64,000 nucleotides of DNA. It comes from Martinezella lusitana. Its GTDB lineage: Bacteria; Pseudomonadota; Alphaproteobacteria; Rhizobiales; Rhizobiaceae. The translations under genes were made by a program, and so were the position numbers. The stretch's first letter is position 1; each line of letters starts with the position of its first letter. Positions 10,766 to 19,086 of this stretch are shown here, piece after piece. Below the pieces are notes generated by a model. It made no database searches. It saw only the letters and a list, made by a program, of their open reading frames with translations, and was not told where the DNA came from. The DNA lies in assembly GCF_010668395.1 (NCBI RefSeq), contig NZ_WUEY01000003.1:248001-312000 (forward strand), written 5' to 3'.

Positions 10766-12037
10766 TCAAATGATCAGGTTTGCCAGGATGTCGTTTTCGG
10801 TGATGTCCTCATAGCCCATGCCGGAGCTTTCGAAGTTCGCGATAAGCTGCTTGAAATTATCCGGATTCTTCGTCTCGATGCCGATCAGGATGGAACCGAA
10901 ATTGCGAGCGCTCTTCTTCAGATATTCGAAGCGGGCGATATCGTCTTCCGGCCCGAGCATGTTGAGGAAATCACGGAGCGCGCCGGGGCGCTGCGCAAGG
11001 CGCAGGATGAAGTATTTCTTGAGCCCGGCGTAGCGCATGGCACGCTCCTTAACGTCGGGCAGACGCTCGAAGTCGAAATTGCCGCCGGAGACGACGGCAA
11101 TGATGGTCTTGCCGCGAATGCTGTCGCGATCGAGCTTTTCCAGCGCCGTGATCGCCAGCGCGCCGGCCGGCTCGAGCACGACGCCCTCGACATTCAGCAT
11201 ATCGGTGATGGTGACGCAGATGGCGTTTTCCTCGATGAGCTGGACCTGCTCGGCCGCAAAGCCCTTCAGGGCGGCGAAATTGAGGTCGCCGATGCGGCCG
11301 ACGGCGGCGCCATCGACGAAATTGTCGACCTTGGCCAGCGTGACCACCTGCCCCGCCTCGATGCTGCGGCGCAGGCTCGGCGCGCCCGCGGGCTCGGCAA
11401 AGGTGAAGGCGTCACGGGCGAGCGTGTCGGCAAAATAGCCGGCAATGCCGGCCGCAAGGCCGCCACCGCCGACGGGAAGAAGGATGCGGTCGACGACAAC
11501 GCCTTCCGGCAATTGCTCGGCGATTTCCGCCGCGACGGTCGCCTGCCCCTCGATGATATCGGCGTGGTCGAAAGGCGGCACCATGACACCGTCGATGCGT
11601 TCGACATGCTCGCGCGCGGCCTGATAGCACTGGTCGAAGAAATCGCCGAAAAGCTTGATGGTGATGAATTCGCCGCCGAAGATGCGTGTCTTGTCGATTT
11701 TCTGCTGCGGTGTCGTCACGGGCATGTAGACGACGCCCGGCACGCCGAAATGCCGGCAGACGAAGGCAAAGCCCTGCGCGTGATTGCCGGCGGACGCGCA
11801 GACGAAGGTTTTCTCCGTGCCGCCTTCGGCAATCACCTTGCGGAAGAAATTGAAGGCGCCGCGGATCTTGTAGGAGCGGACCGGCGTCAGGTCCTCGCGC
11901 TTCAGCCAGATATCCGCGCCGTAGCGGGCGGAAAGATGCTCGTTCAGCTGCAGCGGCGTTGCGGGAAAAAGGCCACGCATGGCCTCGGTTGCTTCGAGAA
12001 CAGTCTGTTTGTCCACGGCTTGTCCGTCCTTCTTCAA
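10766..12037 (-). CDS. ilvA: threonine ammonia-lyase (threonine deaminase)
   Basis: This 423-residue PLP enzyme converts threonine to 2-oxobutanoate and ammonia, the first step of isoleucine synthesis. The PLP lysine lies in VRSYKIRGAFN (around residue 57), the Asn-containing loop is SAGNHAQG, and the phosphate-binding glycine loop is GGGGLAAG. A single ACT-like regulatory region covers about the last 85 residues, so this is the shorter form with one such region; feedback inhibition by isoleucine is expected. Another pathway gene, ilvD, lies elsewhere in the window at 39.6 kb. Confidence 0.92.
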   Translation of the reverse strand: MKKDGQAVDKQTVLEATEAMRGLFPATPLQLNEHLSARYGADIWLKREDLTPVRSYKIRGAFNFFRKVIAEGGTEKTFVCASAGNHAQGFAFVCRHFGVPGVVYMPVTTPQQKIDKTRIFGGEFITIKLFGDFFDQCYQAAREHVERIDGVMVPPFDHADIIEGQATVAAEIAEQLPEGVVVDRILLPVGGGGLAAGIAGYFADTLARDAFTFAEPAGAPSLRRSIEAGQVVTLAKVDNFVDGAAVGRIGDLNFAALKGFAAEQVQLIEENAICVTITDMLNVEGVVLEPAGALAITALEKLDRDSIRGKTIIAVVSGGNFDFERLPDVKERAMRYAGLKKYFILRLAQRPGALRDFLNMLGPEDDIARFEYLKKSARNFGSILIGIETKNPDNFKQLIANFESSGMGYEDITENDILANLII

Positions 12038-12282
12038 TCCACCCCCGCTATGACACAGGAAACATGACCAAAGAAAGCCTGTTTATCGTCCTTTCGGACC
12101 TGCGATCGAGATATTGCCGCCATTCACCGGCAATTAACTATTTATGTCGCCAACAGCCGAATTCCGCAAATCTGCGAGTTGACAGCAAAGCTCCCCCTGC
12201 GTCCAATATGATACAGCCATCATGACGATGGTTAGAGGCCCGCCCCAACACCGATCCGTCGGCGCAGGCGGGCTTCGCTATC
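12038..12282. other. intergenic stretch upstream of ilvA, bordering the IS remnant
   Basis: No gene is supported. GCCCGCC at about 12240 and GGCGGGC at about 12269 form a loose inverted repeat next to the transposase remnant and might be part of the old element or a terminator. No clear promoter motif for ilvA was identified. Confidence 0.3.
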
Positions 12283-12479
12283 CCTATGGCCTCTCACGAT
12301 TGAACAGCGCCGAGTTTCGTGGACGCCCTTGGGTTAGATTTTCTGCTGTTTTTCGGACTCGACGGGTGACAGCATCCCGTTCCTGACGTGTTTGCGTTTC
12401 GGGTTGTAAGATATCTCGACGTAACCTCCGCAACCGGATAGCCGCGCTCGGTGATCTGACGCAAAATCTCGATTGCCAC
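12283..12479 (-). pseudogene. IS3-family transposase remnant: orfA fragment fused to orfB C-terminus
   Basis: Reading the minus strand from 12479, the first 19 codons give VAIEILRQITERGYPVAEV, the N-terminal part of an IS3-type orfA helix-turn-helix protein. At about 12423 similarity moves to another frame, which reads YVEISYNPKRKHVRNGMLSP and then VE.EKQQKI before a stop at 12334-12336; this is the conserved C-terminus of IS3-type orfB (DDE integrase). After the stop, similarity seems to continue as KGVHETRR. The middle of the element, including the DDE residues, has been deleted, so it is inactive. It abuts the stop codon of the membrane protein gene at 12480. Confidence 0.7.
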
Positions 12480-14003
12480 TCAACTTGCCTTGGAGACGCG
12501 GCCATACACCGTGAACCGCCCGTCCTTCGCGACGAGATGGTAGGCGGAAAGCAGCGCGGCAAAACGCGCCTGCCCAAGTACGTGATTGGTCCAGAGCGGG
12601 TCGTCCTGTTGAACGACGATCAGATCGTAATTGTGGTTGGCGAACTCGGCATATTTACCATCCAGATAGGTGTCCGACTGCTTCTGGTAGCGGGCAGCGT
12701 CCGCCATTTTTCCCTGCGCCGCCGCATCTAAACCCCGCGTGAACGCAAGAGCGCCCAACCAGTCGCTGTTATAGGCAGACAAGAAGCGTCCCCCAACAAT
12801 CCTGACGAGCGGATGGGCAGCGGTAACGTCGCTGCCGATGACGGCGAGCGTCGGTTCCCCCCTCGATGCCGCTCTGACTGCTGCGACGAAAGCCTCGTCT
12901 GGCTTCTGGGTGTCCAGGAAAGGTCGCCAGGCAAACGCGAGGACAATTGCGCAGAGACTGACGCGTCCGAGCGTTTCGCGGTTGCAACGCCAGCCGGAAG
13001 ACGCTGCGATACGGCAAAGGACAGCAACAACGGCCAGCGAAATCGCGGCGAATGCATGGTAGGGCCAGCCCTTGCCTTGGTAGACTAGAGGGATGACAGC
13101 GGCGAGCGAGGCGAGCAGCGCCACCGCGCAGAGCGGGGTCACGGGCGCTTTCGGTGCAACCATCCAGAACAGAAGAAGAAGCATCAGGTAAACGGGCCCG
13201 TAGCTCAGCGCGACCCTGACTGAATCACCGGTTCCCATATAGACATCCGCCACCTGCGGAAGGATGTCCCGCATGAATTCGGGGCAAAGCAAAAAGACGA
13301 GCGCGACATACACGGCGCCGACAATGCCGATAATGCAATTCTCGGGCGCAAGGAGTGAGCGGACGTCTCGTCGGCGCCAGGCCACGTAAAGGGCGGGTGC
13401 AACGTAAGCGACTGCATAATAGGGCTTCACCAGGATAAGAACGCTGCCGCAGAGGCCGACGGCGACAATCAGGGCCAGGCTAGGCCTGACAGGGCGCGTG
13501 GCATCGGCCCGCCAAGCCATGATCGCCAGCAACGGCAGAAACAGCACCGTGCCCAGGTGATCCCTCTCCGTGAAGGCGTTGCCGGGAAAAATCATGAACA
13601 GCGCGACGAACAGCGGCAACAGCCGAAGCAGGACACGATTTTCGGCAAAGCCGGCGCGCTGGACGACCAATGCTGCCAAACCAAGACCCGCGATCACAGC
13701 CAGGCAGGTGTAGAGATAGACGCCGATTTCGGGAGCGATTCCCACCCATCGCGACAGCGCTACTGCCGGCAGGTAAAGCCAGATCGAGAATGGCGGGTTC
13801 GGGTCGATCAGATCGACGTAGAGGCGCTCTCCGGCAAGCAACCGCTCTGCGATCGTAATGATCCCGCTGGTGTCGACGATGGTTCCCCACCGCTGCTGCA
13901 GCAGGGCGGCCACCGCGAAGACTACAGCGCTCTGGATCAACGCCGCTCGCAGCGCGGACGGTTTCGCCGACCAGAACCGGGATACACCCAGCGCGCTACT
14001 CAT
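12480..14003 (-). CDS. polytopic membrane protein, GT-C/ArnT-like architecture
   Basis: This protein of about 507 residues has some ten to twelve hydrophobic helices and a soluble C-terminal part of about 120 residues. The first periplasmic loop reads LLAGERLYVDLIDPNPPFSI; a first-loop acidic residue followed by aromatic and Pro residues is typical of GT-C glycosyltransferases that use lipid-linked sugars. I cannot name donor or acceptor. The start is uncertain: ATG 14003 is chosen, but the frame is open to 14072. The C-terminus ends exactly at the IS remnant, so the original end may have been replaced. The gene lies between the IS remnant and tRNA-Leu, a setting that suggests acquisition. 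Confidence 0.65.
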   Translation of the reverse strand: MSSALGVSRFWSAKPSALRAALIQSAVVFAVAALLQQRWGTIVDTSGIITIAERLLAGERLYVDLIDPNPPFSIWLYLPAVALSRWVGIAPEIGVYLYTCLAVIAGLGLAALVVQRAGFAENRVLLRLLPLFVALFMIFPGNAFTERDHLGTVLFLPLLAIMAWRADATRPVRPSLALIVAVGLCGSVLILVKPYYAVAYVAPALYVAWRRRDVRSLLAPENCIIGIVGAVYVALVFLLCPEFMRDILPQVADVYMGTGDSVRVALSYGPVYLMLLLLFWMVAPKAPVTPLCAVALLASLAAVIPLVYQGKGWPYHAFAAISLAVVAVLCRIAASSGWRCNRETLGRVSLCAIVLAFAWRPFLDTQKPDEAFVAAVRAASRGEPTLAVIGSDVTAAHPLVRIVGGRFLSAYNSDWLGALAFTRGLDAAAQGKMADAARYQKQSDTYLDGKYAEFANHNYDLIVVQQDDPLWTNHVLGQARFAALLSAYHLVAKDGRFTVYGRVSKAS

Positions 14004-14325
14004 AGGCGGCCAAACAGATGATTGCCCGACGAAACGGCGGTGTTGCCGTCGATGCACCGTAACCCATGTCAAAACACACCCATTGCCGACTTGCGACGCG
14101 ACTCTAGCGCGGACTTAATAAACCTGGCGTTAAGACGGGGCATATCGGCCCCGCGTATACCATGTCTGGTACCAACGAGCGCGGCTTCCGCCGACGCGGC
14201 GGGCAGGCTCAAGCTGCCCGCGCTCCCGATGGGCAGGCATCGGTGGGTGACCCGATAAGATCCACCGGTATCAGTGTTCCGCCAGTCTGTGCTCGGGAGA
14301 CCGCCTCCGGCGGGCTTCGCCTGTT
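14004..14325. other. gene-free stretch upstream of the GT-C-like gene
   Basis: Short ORFs on both strands have no ribosome binding site or recognisable product. AT-rich DNA near 14100-14130 may hold the promoter of the minus-strand membrane protein gene. A CCGCCTCCGGCGG hairpin near 14300 could end the small minus-strand ORF that starts at 14532. Confidence 0.3.
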
Positions 14326-14532
14326 TCACTTTGGCGACATGCTGCCTTCACGAACGGCTTCTTGCACAGTCTCGCGAGAATGCCTTGGTTCGAGGGTCAG
14401 CAGCTTTTGCTCTATCGCGACGACCTGAAACTTTGCCTTTGTATCGCTGCGCTTCAAGCCAGCGAGCAATTCCGGGCGCAAACCGTCGCCGCGTCTTGCG
14501 GCGATCTCATGCAGCCGAAGAAAAATCGACAT
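14326..14532 (-). CDS. small hypothetical protein
   Basis: This is a 68-residue, strongly charged, helical protein without membrane segment or Cys motif. It begins MSIFLRLHEIAARRGDGL and ends with the segment EPRHSRETVQEAVREGSM. ATG 14532 has a good GGAGG eight bases upstream, the main reason to accept it; the longer frame to 14586 does not. I do not recognise the family. It lies between tRNA-Leu and the GT-C-like gene, within the possibly acquired segment. Confidence 0.45.
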   Translation of the reverse strand: MSIFLRLHEIAARRGDGLRPELLAGLKRSDTKAKFQVVAIEQKLLTLEPRHSRETVQEAVREGSMSPK

Positions 14533-14609
14533 GGCACCCTCCGATCCGGCTGATGAGATCAGAGTAGGCGTCGACATGGGCGGCAACCACCCGATTCCTG
14601 TGAAGCCGT

Positions 14610-14695
14610 TGGTGCGGACGACGGGGGTCGAACCCGTACAGCCAAAGGCCGAGGGATTTTAAGTCCCTTGCGTCTACCAGTTTCGCCACGTCCGC
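14610..14695 (-). tRNA. tRNA-Leu (anticodon TAA)
   Basis: On the minus strand the acceptor arm GCGGACG (14695-14689) pairs with CGTCCGC near the 3' end, followed by A and an encoded CCA (14612-14610). The T arm holds GGTTCGACCCC, the anticodon stem GGGA/TCCC encloses CTTAAAA with anticodon TAA, and a class II variable arm (CGGCCTTTGGCTG) is present. The D arm begins TGGCGAAACTGGTAGACGC. All features fit tRNA-Leu(UAA), which reads UUA and UUG. Confidence 0.95.
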
Positions 14696-14915
14696 GCTGG
14701 GCGATTTCAATATCTTGCGTCGGGTGATTTGGAAAGCGCTGGGCGGTCGTTTTTTGGCTTGCCGGGCAGGTTTCTGGAATAAGCGTTTTGAGCCTCTCGG
14801 CCCCGTCGATCAGTGTCGACGATGTGGCGCACTTTCGGCGAGCGGATCACCCTCACCTCAATGGAAAAGGCGCAGCTTCCGCCGCGCCTCTCCGACACCA
14901 TGTGTGACTTTCAAA

Positions 14916-15515
14916 TCAAGCGGTGAGCTTGGCTGCGATCTTGGCGACGTGGGCGCCCTGGAATTTGGCTGCTTCCAGCTCGATTTCGGACGGCTGGCGC
15001 GAGCCGTCGCCGTTGGTGATGGTGGAGGCGCCGTAGGGCGAGCCGCCCTTGACTTCTTCCGTGCCCATCTGGCCCTGAAAAGCATAGGGAAGGCCGACGA
15101 CGGCCATGCCGTGGTGCAGAAGCGTCGGGATGAAGCCGAGGATGGTCGATTCCTGGCCGCCATGCTGGGTCGCGGACGAGGTGAAGACCGAGCCGACCTT
15201 GCCGACGAGCTTGCCATTGAACCAGAGGCCGCCGGTCTGATCCCAGAAATTGCGCATCTGCGAGGCGACCGTGCCGAAGCGCGTGCCGGCGCCGACGATG
15301 ATGGCGTCATATTCGGCCAGTTCGTCAGGCGTTGCGACCGGGGCTTCCTGGTCGAGCTTGAAGTAGGAGGCCTTTGCAACCTCTTCCGGAACGAGTTCCG
15401 GGACGCGCTTGACGGTGACTTCGGCACCGGCGGACTTTGCGCCTTCCGCGACGGCATAGGCCATCTTCTCGATGTGACCGTAAGCGGAATAATAGAGAAC
15501 CAGAACCTTAGCCAT
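14916..15515 (-). CDS. wrbA: NAD(P)H:quinone oxidoreductase, WrbA type IV
   Basis: This 199-residue flavodoxin-like protein carries out two-electron reduction of quinones and avoids semiquinone radicals. The FMN phosphate loop [12 protein letters not shown] is at residues 7-18; [20 protein letters not shown] and [14 protein letters not shown] form the isoalloxazine site; the late GGSPYGAST is also typical. Length agrees with E. coli WrbA (198 residues). ATG 15515 follows GGGAGA; a longer frame to 15605 has no support. The gene is monocistronic. Confidence 0.93.
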   Translation of the reverse strand: MAKVLVLYYSAYGHIEKMAYAVAEGAKSAGAEVTVKRVPELVPEEVAKASYFKLDQEAPVATPDELAEYDAIIVGAGTRFGTVASQMRNFWDQTGGLWFNGKLVGKVGSVFTSSATQHGGQESTILGFIPTLLHHGMAVVGLPYAFQGQMGTEEVKGGSPYGASTITNGDGSRQPSEIELEAAKFQGAHVAKIAAKLTA

Positions 15516-15753
15516 GAACGTCTCCCGTTTGTTGGACGCGTTGATTGTCGAGGCATGTTGTATCAGCGATGCGACAGGGGCGCAGCCCCCAGGCTCAGAA
15601 CGCACTGTTCATCCTGCGTAGACGGAAAATCATTTGCAATACGTGCGAGGGCCGCCGGAGAAACAAAAGGAGCGTTTGCATTCGCCGTAAACAGCGCTAC
15701 CTATTTCGGACCCTTTTGCGAACGCGCCGATGCGCATTTTCCTGGATGTCTTC

Positions 15754-16527
15754 ATGTCAAACGAAACCATTGTCACAGCCGCCATGCTGGCCATCGGCGA
15801 CGAACTGCTGTCCGGCCGCACGAAGGACAAGAATATCGGCCATCTCGCCGACGTGCTGCTGCTTGCCGGCATCGACCTGAAGGAAGTCCGCATCGTCGCC
15901 GACGACGAAGATGCCATCGTGACGGCGCTGAACGCCTTGCGCGGCCAATACGACTATGTCTTCACCTCGGGCGGCATCGGCCCGACCCACGACGACATCA
16001 CCGCCGACGCCATAGCCAAGGCCTTCGGCGTGCCCTGCGAGCATGATGCCGAAGCGATGCGGCTGATGGGTGAAATGTATGCCTGGCGCGAGATGGAGTT
16101 TACCGAGGCTCGCCAGCGCATGGCCCGCATGCCCGTCGGATCGAAGCATATCGCAAATCCGGTCTCGACGGCTCCAGGGTTCAATATCGGCAATGTCTAT
16201 GTCATGGCCGGCGTGCCGCAGGTTTTCCAGGCAATGCTCGACAATGTCATACCGACGCTGCGGACCGGCGCGCACATCTTGTCGACCGCCATTTCCTGCC
16301 CCTATGGCGAGGGAGAAATCGGCACGCCGCTCGGCCTCATCCAGAAGGCGCATCCCGATACCAGCATAGGCTCCTACCCGCGCTACGTCGGTCAGTTCTT
16401 CTCTACCGAAATCGTCGTCAGAGGCCGCTCCGCCGAACTGGTTGAAAATGTCGCAGCGGAAGTGCGCGCCATGATCGAAACGATCCGGCAGTCGAAAGCG
16501 AAGGAAAATCAGTCGGCTGAGGCGTGA
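15754..16527 (+). CDS. CinA-like competence/damage-inducible protein, MoaB/MogA domain
   Basis: This 257-residue protein has the MoCF-binding (MoaB/MogA) fold of CinA N-terminal domains: AMLAIGDELLSG near the start and TSGGIGPTHDDITADAIA around residue 75. It lacks the C-terminal nicotinamide-nucleotide amidase domain of full CinA. Relatives act as ADP-ribose or FAD pyrophosphatases, so a nucleotide-hydrolysis role is possible. The start is set at ATG 15754 (MSNETIVTA); ATG 15730 in the same frame is an alternative. Neither has a strong ribosome binding site. Confidence 0.82.
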   Translation: MSNETIVTAAMLAIGDELLSGRTKDKNIGHLADVLLLAGIDLKEVRIVADDEDAIVTALNALRGQYDYVFTSGGIGPTHDDITADAIAKAFGVPCEHDAEAMRLMGEMYAWREMEFTEARQRMARMPVGSKHIANPVSTAPGFNIGNVYVMAGVPQVFQAMLDNVIPTLRTGAHILSTAISCPYGEGEIGTPLGLIQKAHPDTSIGSYPRYVGQFFSTEIVVRGRSAELVENVAAEVRAMIETIRQSKAKENQSAEA

Positions 16528-16642
16528 CATTCAACGAATAAGTGCATATCGCGACGGAACCGGATGCGCCTGCCACGCATTAATTTATCGCGGAATGCAG
16601 ATATAATGAGCAGATCAACCCCTCCGCATGGGAGATCACGTC

Positions 16643-17488
16643 ATGGCTTACAAGACCATATTGACCGTTCTCGACAACCCCGACAACACGCGCATCGCCG
16701 CTGATTTCGCGGCGGCGCTGGCCAAGGAACACGGCGCTTACATCGTCGGCCTTCATGCGGAAATCGTCTCCACCGTGCCGCTGGTGGCCCCGATGGAAAT
16801 TCCGGATCCCGTCGCGGTGCAGGCGCTTCAGGATGTGGCGCACAATCAGGCCCTCGAAATCGAACGGCTGTTCCGAACCAAGATGGAAGGCGCCGGCCTC
16901 GGCTATGAATGGCATAGCTTCGCCAGCACGATCGGCTACGGGACGGAACCGTTGATCGAAAGCGCCCGCAGCGCCGATCTGCTGGTTGCCGTACAGCCGG
17001 ACCCATCGAAATATGCCGACTCCCAGGTCGATGTCGAAACATTCCTGTTCGACAGCGGACGGCCGGTGCTGCTCATTCCCTATATTCTGAAGGAACCGAA
17101 GCCCGTTCGCCGCGTGCTGATCGCCTGGAACGGCTCCAAGGAAGCGGCCCGCGCCACCTTCGATGCCCTGCCCTTCCTGAAGGCGGCCGATTCCGTCGAG
17201 ATCCTCTCGGTCAGCCCCTCCGAAAAGGACCCTCATCCGTCCAAGGAAACCGGTGTTCAGCTCGCGGCTGCGCTGACGCGTCACGGCGTCCGCGCCACGT
17301 TCGAGACGGCGGCCTGCGCCGGCAAGTCGACGCCCTCGCAGGTCATCGAAAATCGGCTTGCGGACGACAGCATCGACCTTCTGGTCATGGGTGCCTATAC
17401 GCACTCCTGGCTGTGGCAGATGATCTTCGGCGGCACGACGCGCACCTTGCTGCAGTCGATGACCGCGATGACGCTTCTGGCCCGTTGA
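16643..17488 (+). CDS. universal stress protein with two Usp domains
   Basis: This 281-residue protein is built of two tandem Usp domains, at about residues 1-140 and 150-281. The second ends with MGAYTHSWLWQMIFGGTTRT, which holds the G-x2-G-x9-G(S/T)-type ATP-binding signature in diverged form; the first lacks a clear signature. The start ATG 16643 follows GGGAGA; ATG 16628 in the same frame overlaps it. It probably acts in the cytoplasm under stress or starvation; partners are not known. A GC-rich hairpin follows the stop. Confidence 0.85.
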   Translation: MAYKTILTVLDNPDNTRIAADFAAALAKEHGAYIVGLHAEIVSTVPLVAPMEIPDPVAVQALQDVAHNQALEIERLFRTKMEGAGLGYEWHSFASTIGYGTEPLIESARSADLLVAVQPDPSKYADSQVDVETFLFDSGRPVLLIPYILKEPKPVRRVLIAWNGSKEAARATFDALPFLKAADSVEILSVSPSEKDPHPSKETGVQLAAALTRHGVRATFETAACAGKSTPSQVIENRLADDSIDLLVMGAYTHSWLWQMIFGGTTRTLLQSMTAMTLLAR

Positions 17489-17511
17489 GCCGCTCGCACA
17501 AGCCGAATGAG

Positions 17512-17549
17512 GCGGCTCCCGGCATCGATGTGCAACGGGAGCTGCTTTG
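17512..17549 (+). terminator. terminator-like hairpin after the Usp gene
   Basis: The 10-base arms GCGGCTCCCG (17512-17521) and CGGGAGCTGC (17536-17545) pair with one wobble around a 14-base loop, followed by TTTG. It is placed 24 bases after the Usp stop. Confidence 0.55.
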
Positions 17550-17819
17550 CGGCTATTGCCTTTTGCCAGTAAATCCAGCAGAAAGCAGCGACCGATGACA
17601 GAATTCCCGCCAGGGAACCGTTCGCGCGGTCGTAAGGGGCAGATCCCGAAAGGCATATCGCTTTTCCTCGGATGAGATCCTGTTCAAGCAGACAGCCGGC
17701 GAATCGCGTTCCGGACCCGGATCCCCGATCTGGATCAAGGTCTGCGCCCGCTGCGGGGTCCTGCTCAGGGTCGCCGGTGTTGCCGGTGCGTCATTATTCC
17801 ATGCCCCGGAGCTTCTGCC
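17550..17819. other. leader/promoter region of gpt
   Basis: No gene is supported here. A long minus-strand frame across 17553-18377 is the shadow of gpt. I see no known riboswitch motif and no strong promoter hexamers. Confidence 0.3.
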
Positions 17820-18317
17820 ATGTCCCTGCCCGATAAAGCCTTTCCCGTATCCTGGGATCAGTTCCATCGCGATGCGCGCGCGCTTGCCTGGCGGCTTGCC
17901 GGCCTCAACCGCGAATTCAAGGCCATCGTCTGTATTACCCGTGGCGGCCTCGTGCCGGCCGCCATCATCTCGCGCGAACTCAACATCCGCATGATCGATA
18001 CGGTCTGCATCGCCTCCTACCACGACTATGCGAGCCAGGGCGAAATGAACCTGCTCAAGGGCATTGCGCCGGAATTGACGGCCAATGGCGGCGAAGGCGT
18101 CCTTGTCGTCGACGACCTCACGGATACCGGCAAGACGGCTCTCGAAGTGCGCGCCATGCTGCCGAAGGCACATTTCGCCTGCGTCTATGCCAAGCCGACG
18201 GGCGTTCCCACAATCGATACCTTCATCACCGAGGTCAGCCAGGACACCTGGATCTACTTCCCCTGGGACATGGGCTTCACCTATCAGGAGCCGATCGCCA
18301 AGGGTCATCGCGGCTGA
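17820..18317 (+). CDS. gpt: xanthine phosphoribosyltransferase
   Basis: This 165-residue enzyme makes XMP or GMP from xanthine or guanine and PRPP in purine salvage. The PRPP-binding signature is [14 protein letters not shown], with the paired acidic residues and glycine loop, at about residues 94-107. An earlier [17 protein letters not shown] loop (residues 38-54) and a late WIYFPWD segment are shared with E. coli Gpt. ATG 17820 sits after GGAGC. It is a single gene, with a strong hairpin 77 bases downstream. Confidence 0.92.
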   Translation: MSLPDKAFPVSWDQFHRDARALAWRLAGLNREFKAIVCITRGGLVPAAIISRELNIRMIDTVCIASYHDYASQGEMNLLKGIAPELTANGGEGVLVVDDLTDTGKTALEVRAMLPKAHFACVYAKPTGVPTIDTFITEVSQDTWIYFPWDMGFTYQEPIAKGHRG

Positions 18318-18394
18318 TCCCGAAGGCCGGCGGCGCGAATCAGTTGCGCTTTTCCACCCGGCACCGAAACAAGACACGACGGACGGTAATAGAG

Positions 18395-18422
18395 GTGGGC
18401 GCTGCGGCGCCCACTACATTTA
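18395..18422 (+). terminator. hairpin after gpt, probable terminator
   Basis: A perfect 8-bp stem GTGGGCGC (18395-18402) / GCGCCCAC (18407-18414) with loop TGCG is followed by TACATTTA. The T-tract is imperfect, so termination may be partial. Confidence 0.55.
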
Positions 18423-18662
18423 GTGGGCCTCATATCCGCGGGAATGCGCGGGATTCAAGGGGTTCCGCGCGAATCATGAGGTGCCACGGCACGATTTCAG
18501 CGCGCTGCCAATGGCATCAAGGTCACGGTCACAATTTTGTCGTTTTCAACTACGGCGATAATGGCTGTTGCTTTGTCTGCGGTCGTCCGAAGGGCGAGCG
18601 CCTCCCCTCAAGCTCTTGATTCTTCTACCCTACTGGCGTTTCCCCAATTTCCACAGGCAAGC
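18423..18662. other. unassigned stretch between gpt and the nrdJ control region
   Basis: An open frame at 18344-18619 could encode 91 residues, with HGHNFVVFNYGDNGCCFVCG near the end, including a Cys-x2-Cys. It has no ribosome binding site, starts before the gpt hairpin, and I do not recognise it. I leave it unassigned rather than call a gene. Confidence 0.3.
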
Positions 18663-18678
18663 CCACAAGATATTGTGG
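18663..18678. promoter_or_regulatory. NrdR-box-like palindrome (distal)
   Basis: CCACAAGATATTGTGG is a palindrome with CCACAA/TTGTGG arms and matches about 13 of 16 positions of the NrdR box (acaCwAtATaTwGtgt). It has no partner at the usual 31-bp spacing. A promoter-like TTGACG at 18704-18709 with GTTAAT at 18727-18732 (17-bp spacer) lies just downstream. Confidence 0.45.
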
Positions 18679-18908
18679 TTAACAATCCACCACAAACCAC
18701 CCCTTGACGGAATCGGGTCTTTCAAAGTTAATGGATGACGTTGCGGCGGCGACTGAACCAGACGAATTTACGAGGGCTGGTTCTCATTTCGAAATCGGAT
18801 TTGGATTCAAGGCGATTCACCTTTGCCGGTGGCCGCCGAGAAGGTTTTTGTGCCGAAATCGATGCTGCCGAAAAAACATATGCGGGGACTGGCGGCAATA
18901 AGCTGTTA

Positions 18909-18955
18909 ATACTATATTTAGTGTTTGCAGCCACCATCACCACAAGATACAGGAT
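18909..18955. promoter_or_regulatory. paired NrdR boxes upstream of nrdJ
   Basis: Box one, ATACTATATTTAGTGT (18909-18924), matches 14 of 16 positions of the NrdR consensus. Box two, CCACAAGATACAGGAT (18940-18955), is weaker (about 11 of 16). The centres are 31 bp apart, the three-turn spacing known for cooperative NrdR binding. NrdR is the ATP/dATP-responsive repressor of ribonucleotide reductase genes, and nrdJ starts 131 bases downstream. Confidence 0.7.
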
Positions 18956-19086
18956 GGCATCTCCGGGTGAAACCTCCTGTTAGAGAACGGATTGAAAGCT
19001 GGCTGCGCGTTGAAATCGCGATGCCGGGATGAGAATTTTTGCGCCCTGTTCTCATGCGGGCGCGCCAACGAATGAGGATCGGGACC

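Noticed and set aside
14715-16046. 443-codon plus-strand frame across wrbA into the CinA-like gene
   Set aside because: Antisense to wrbA and out of frame with the MoaB-domain gene.
17553-18377. 274-codon minus-strand frame opposite gpt
   Set aside because: Shadow of gpt, which has the PRPP-binding signature and normal length.
18679-19086. Cobalamin riboswitch in the nrdJ leader
   Set aside because: I looked for the conserved B12-box elements and did not find them; only NrdR-like sites are supported. A covariance-model search would be decisive.
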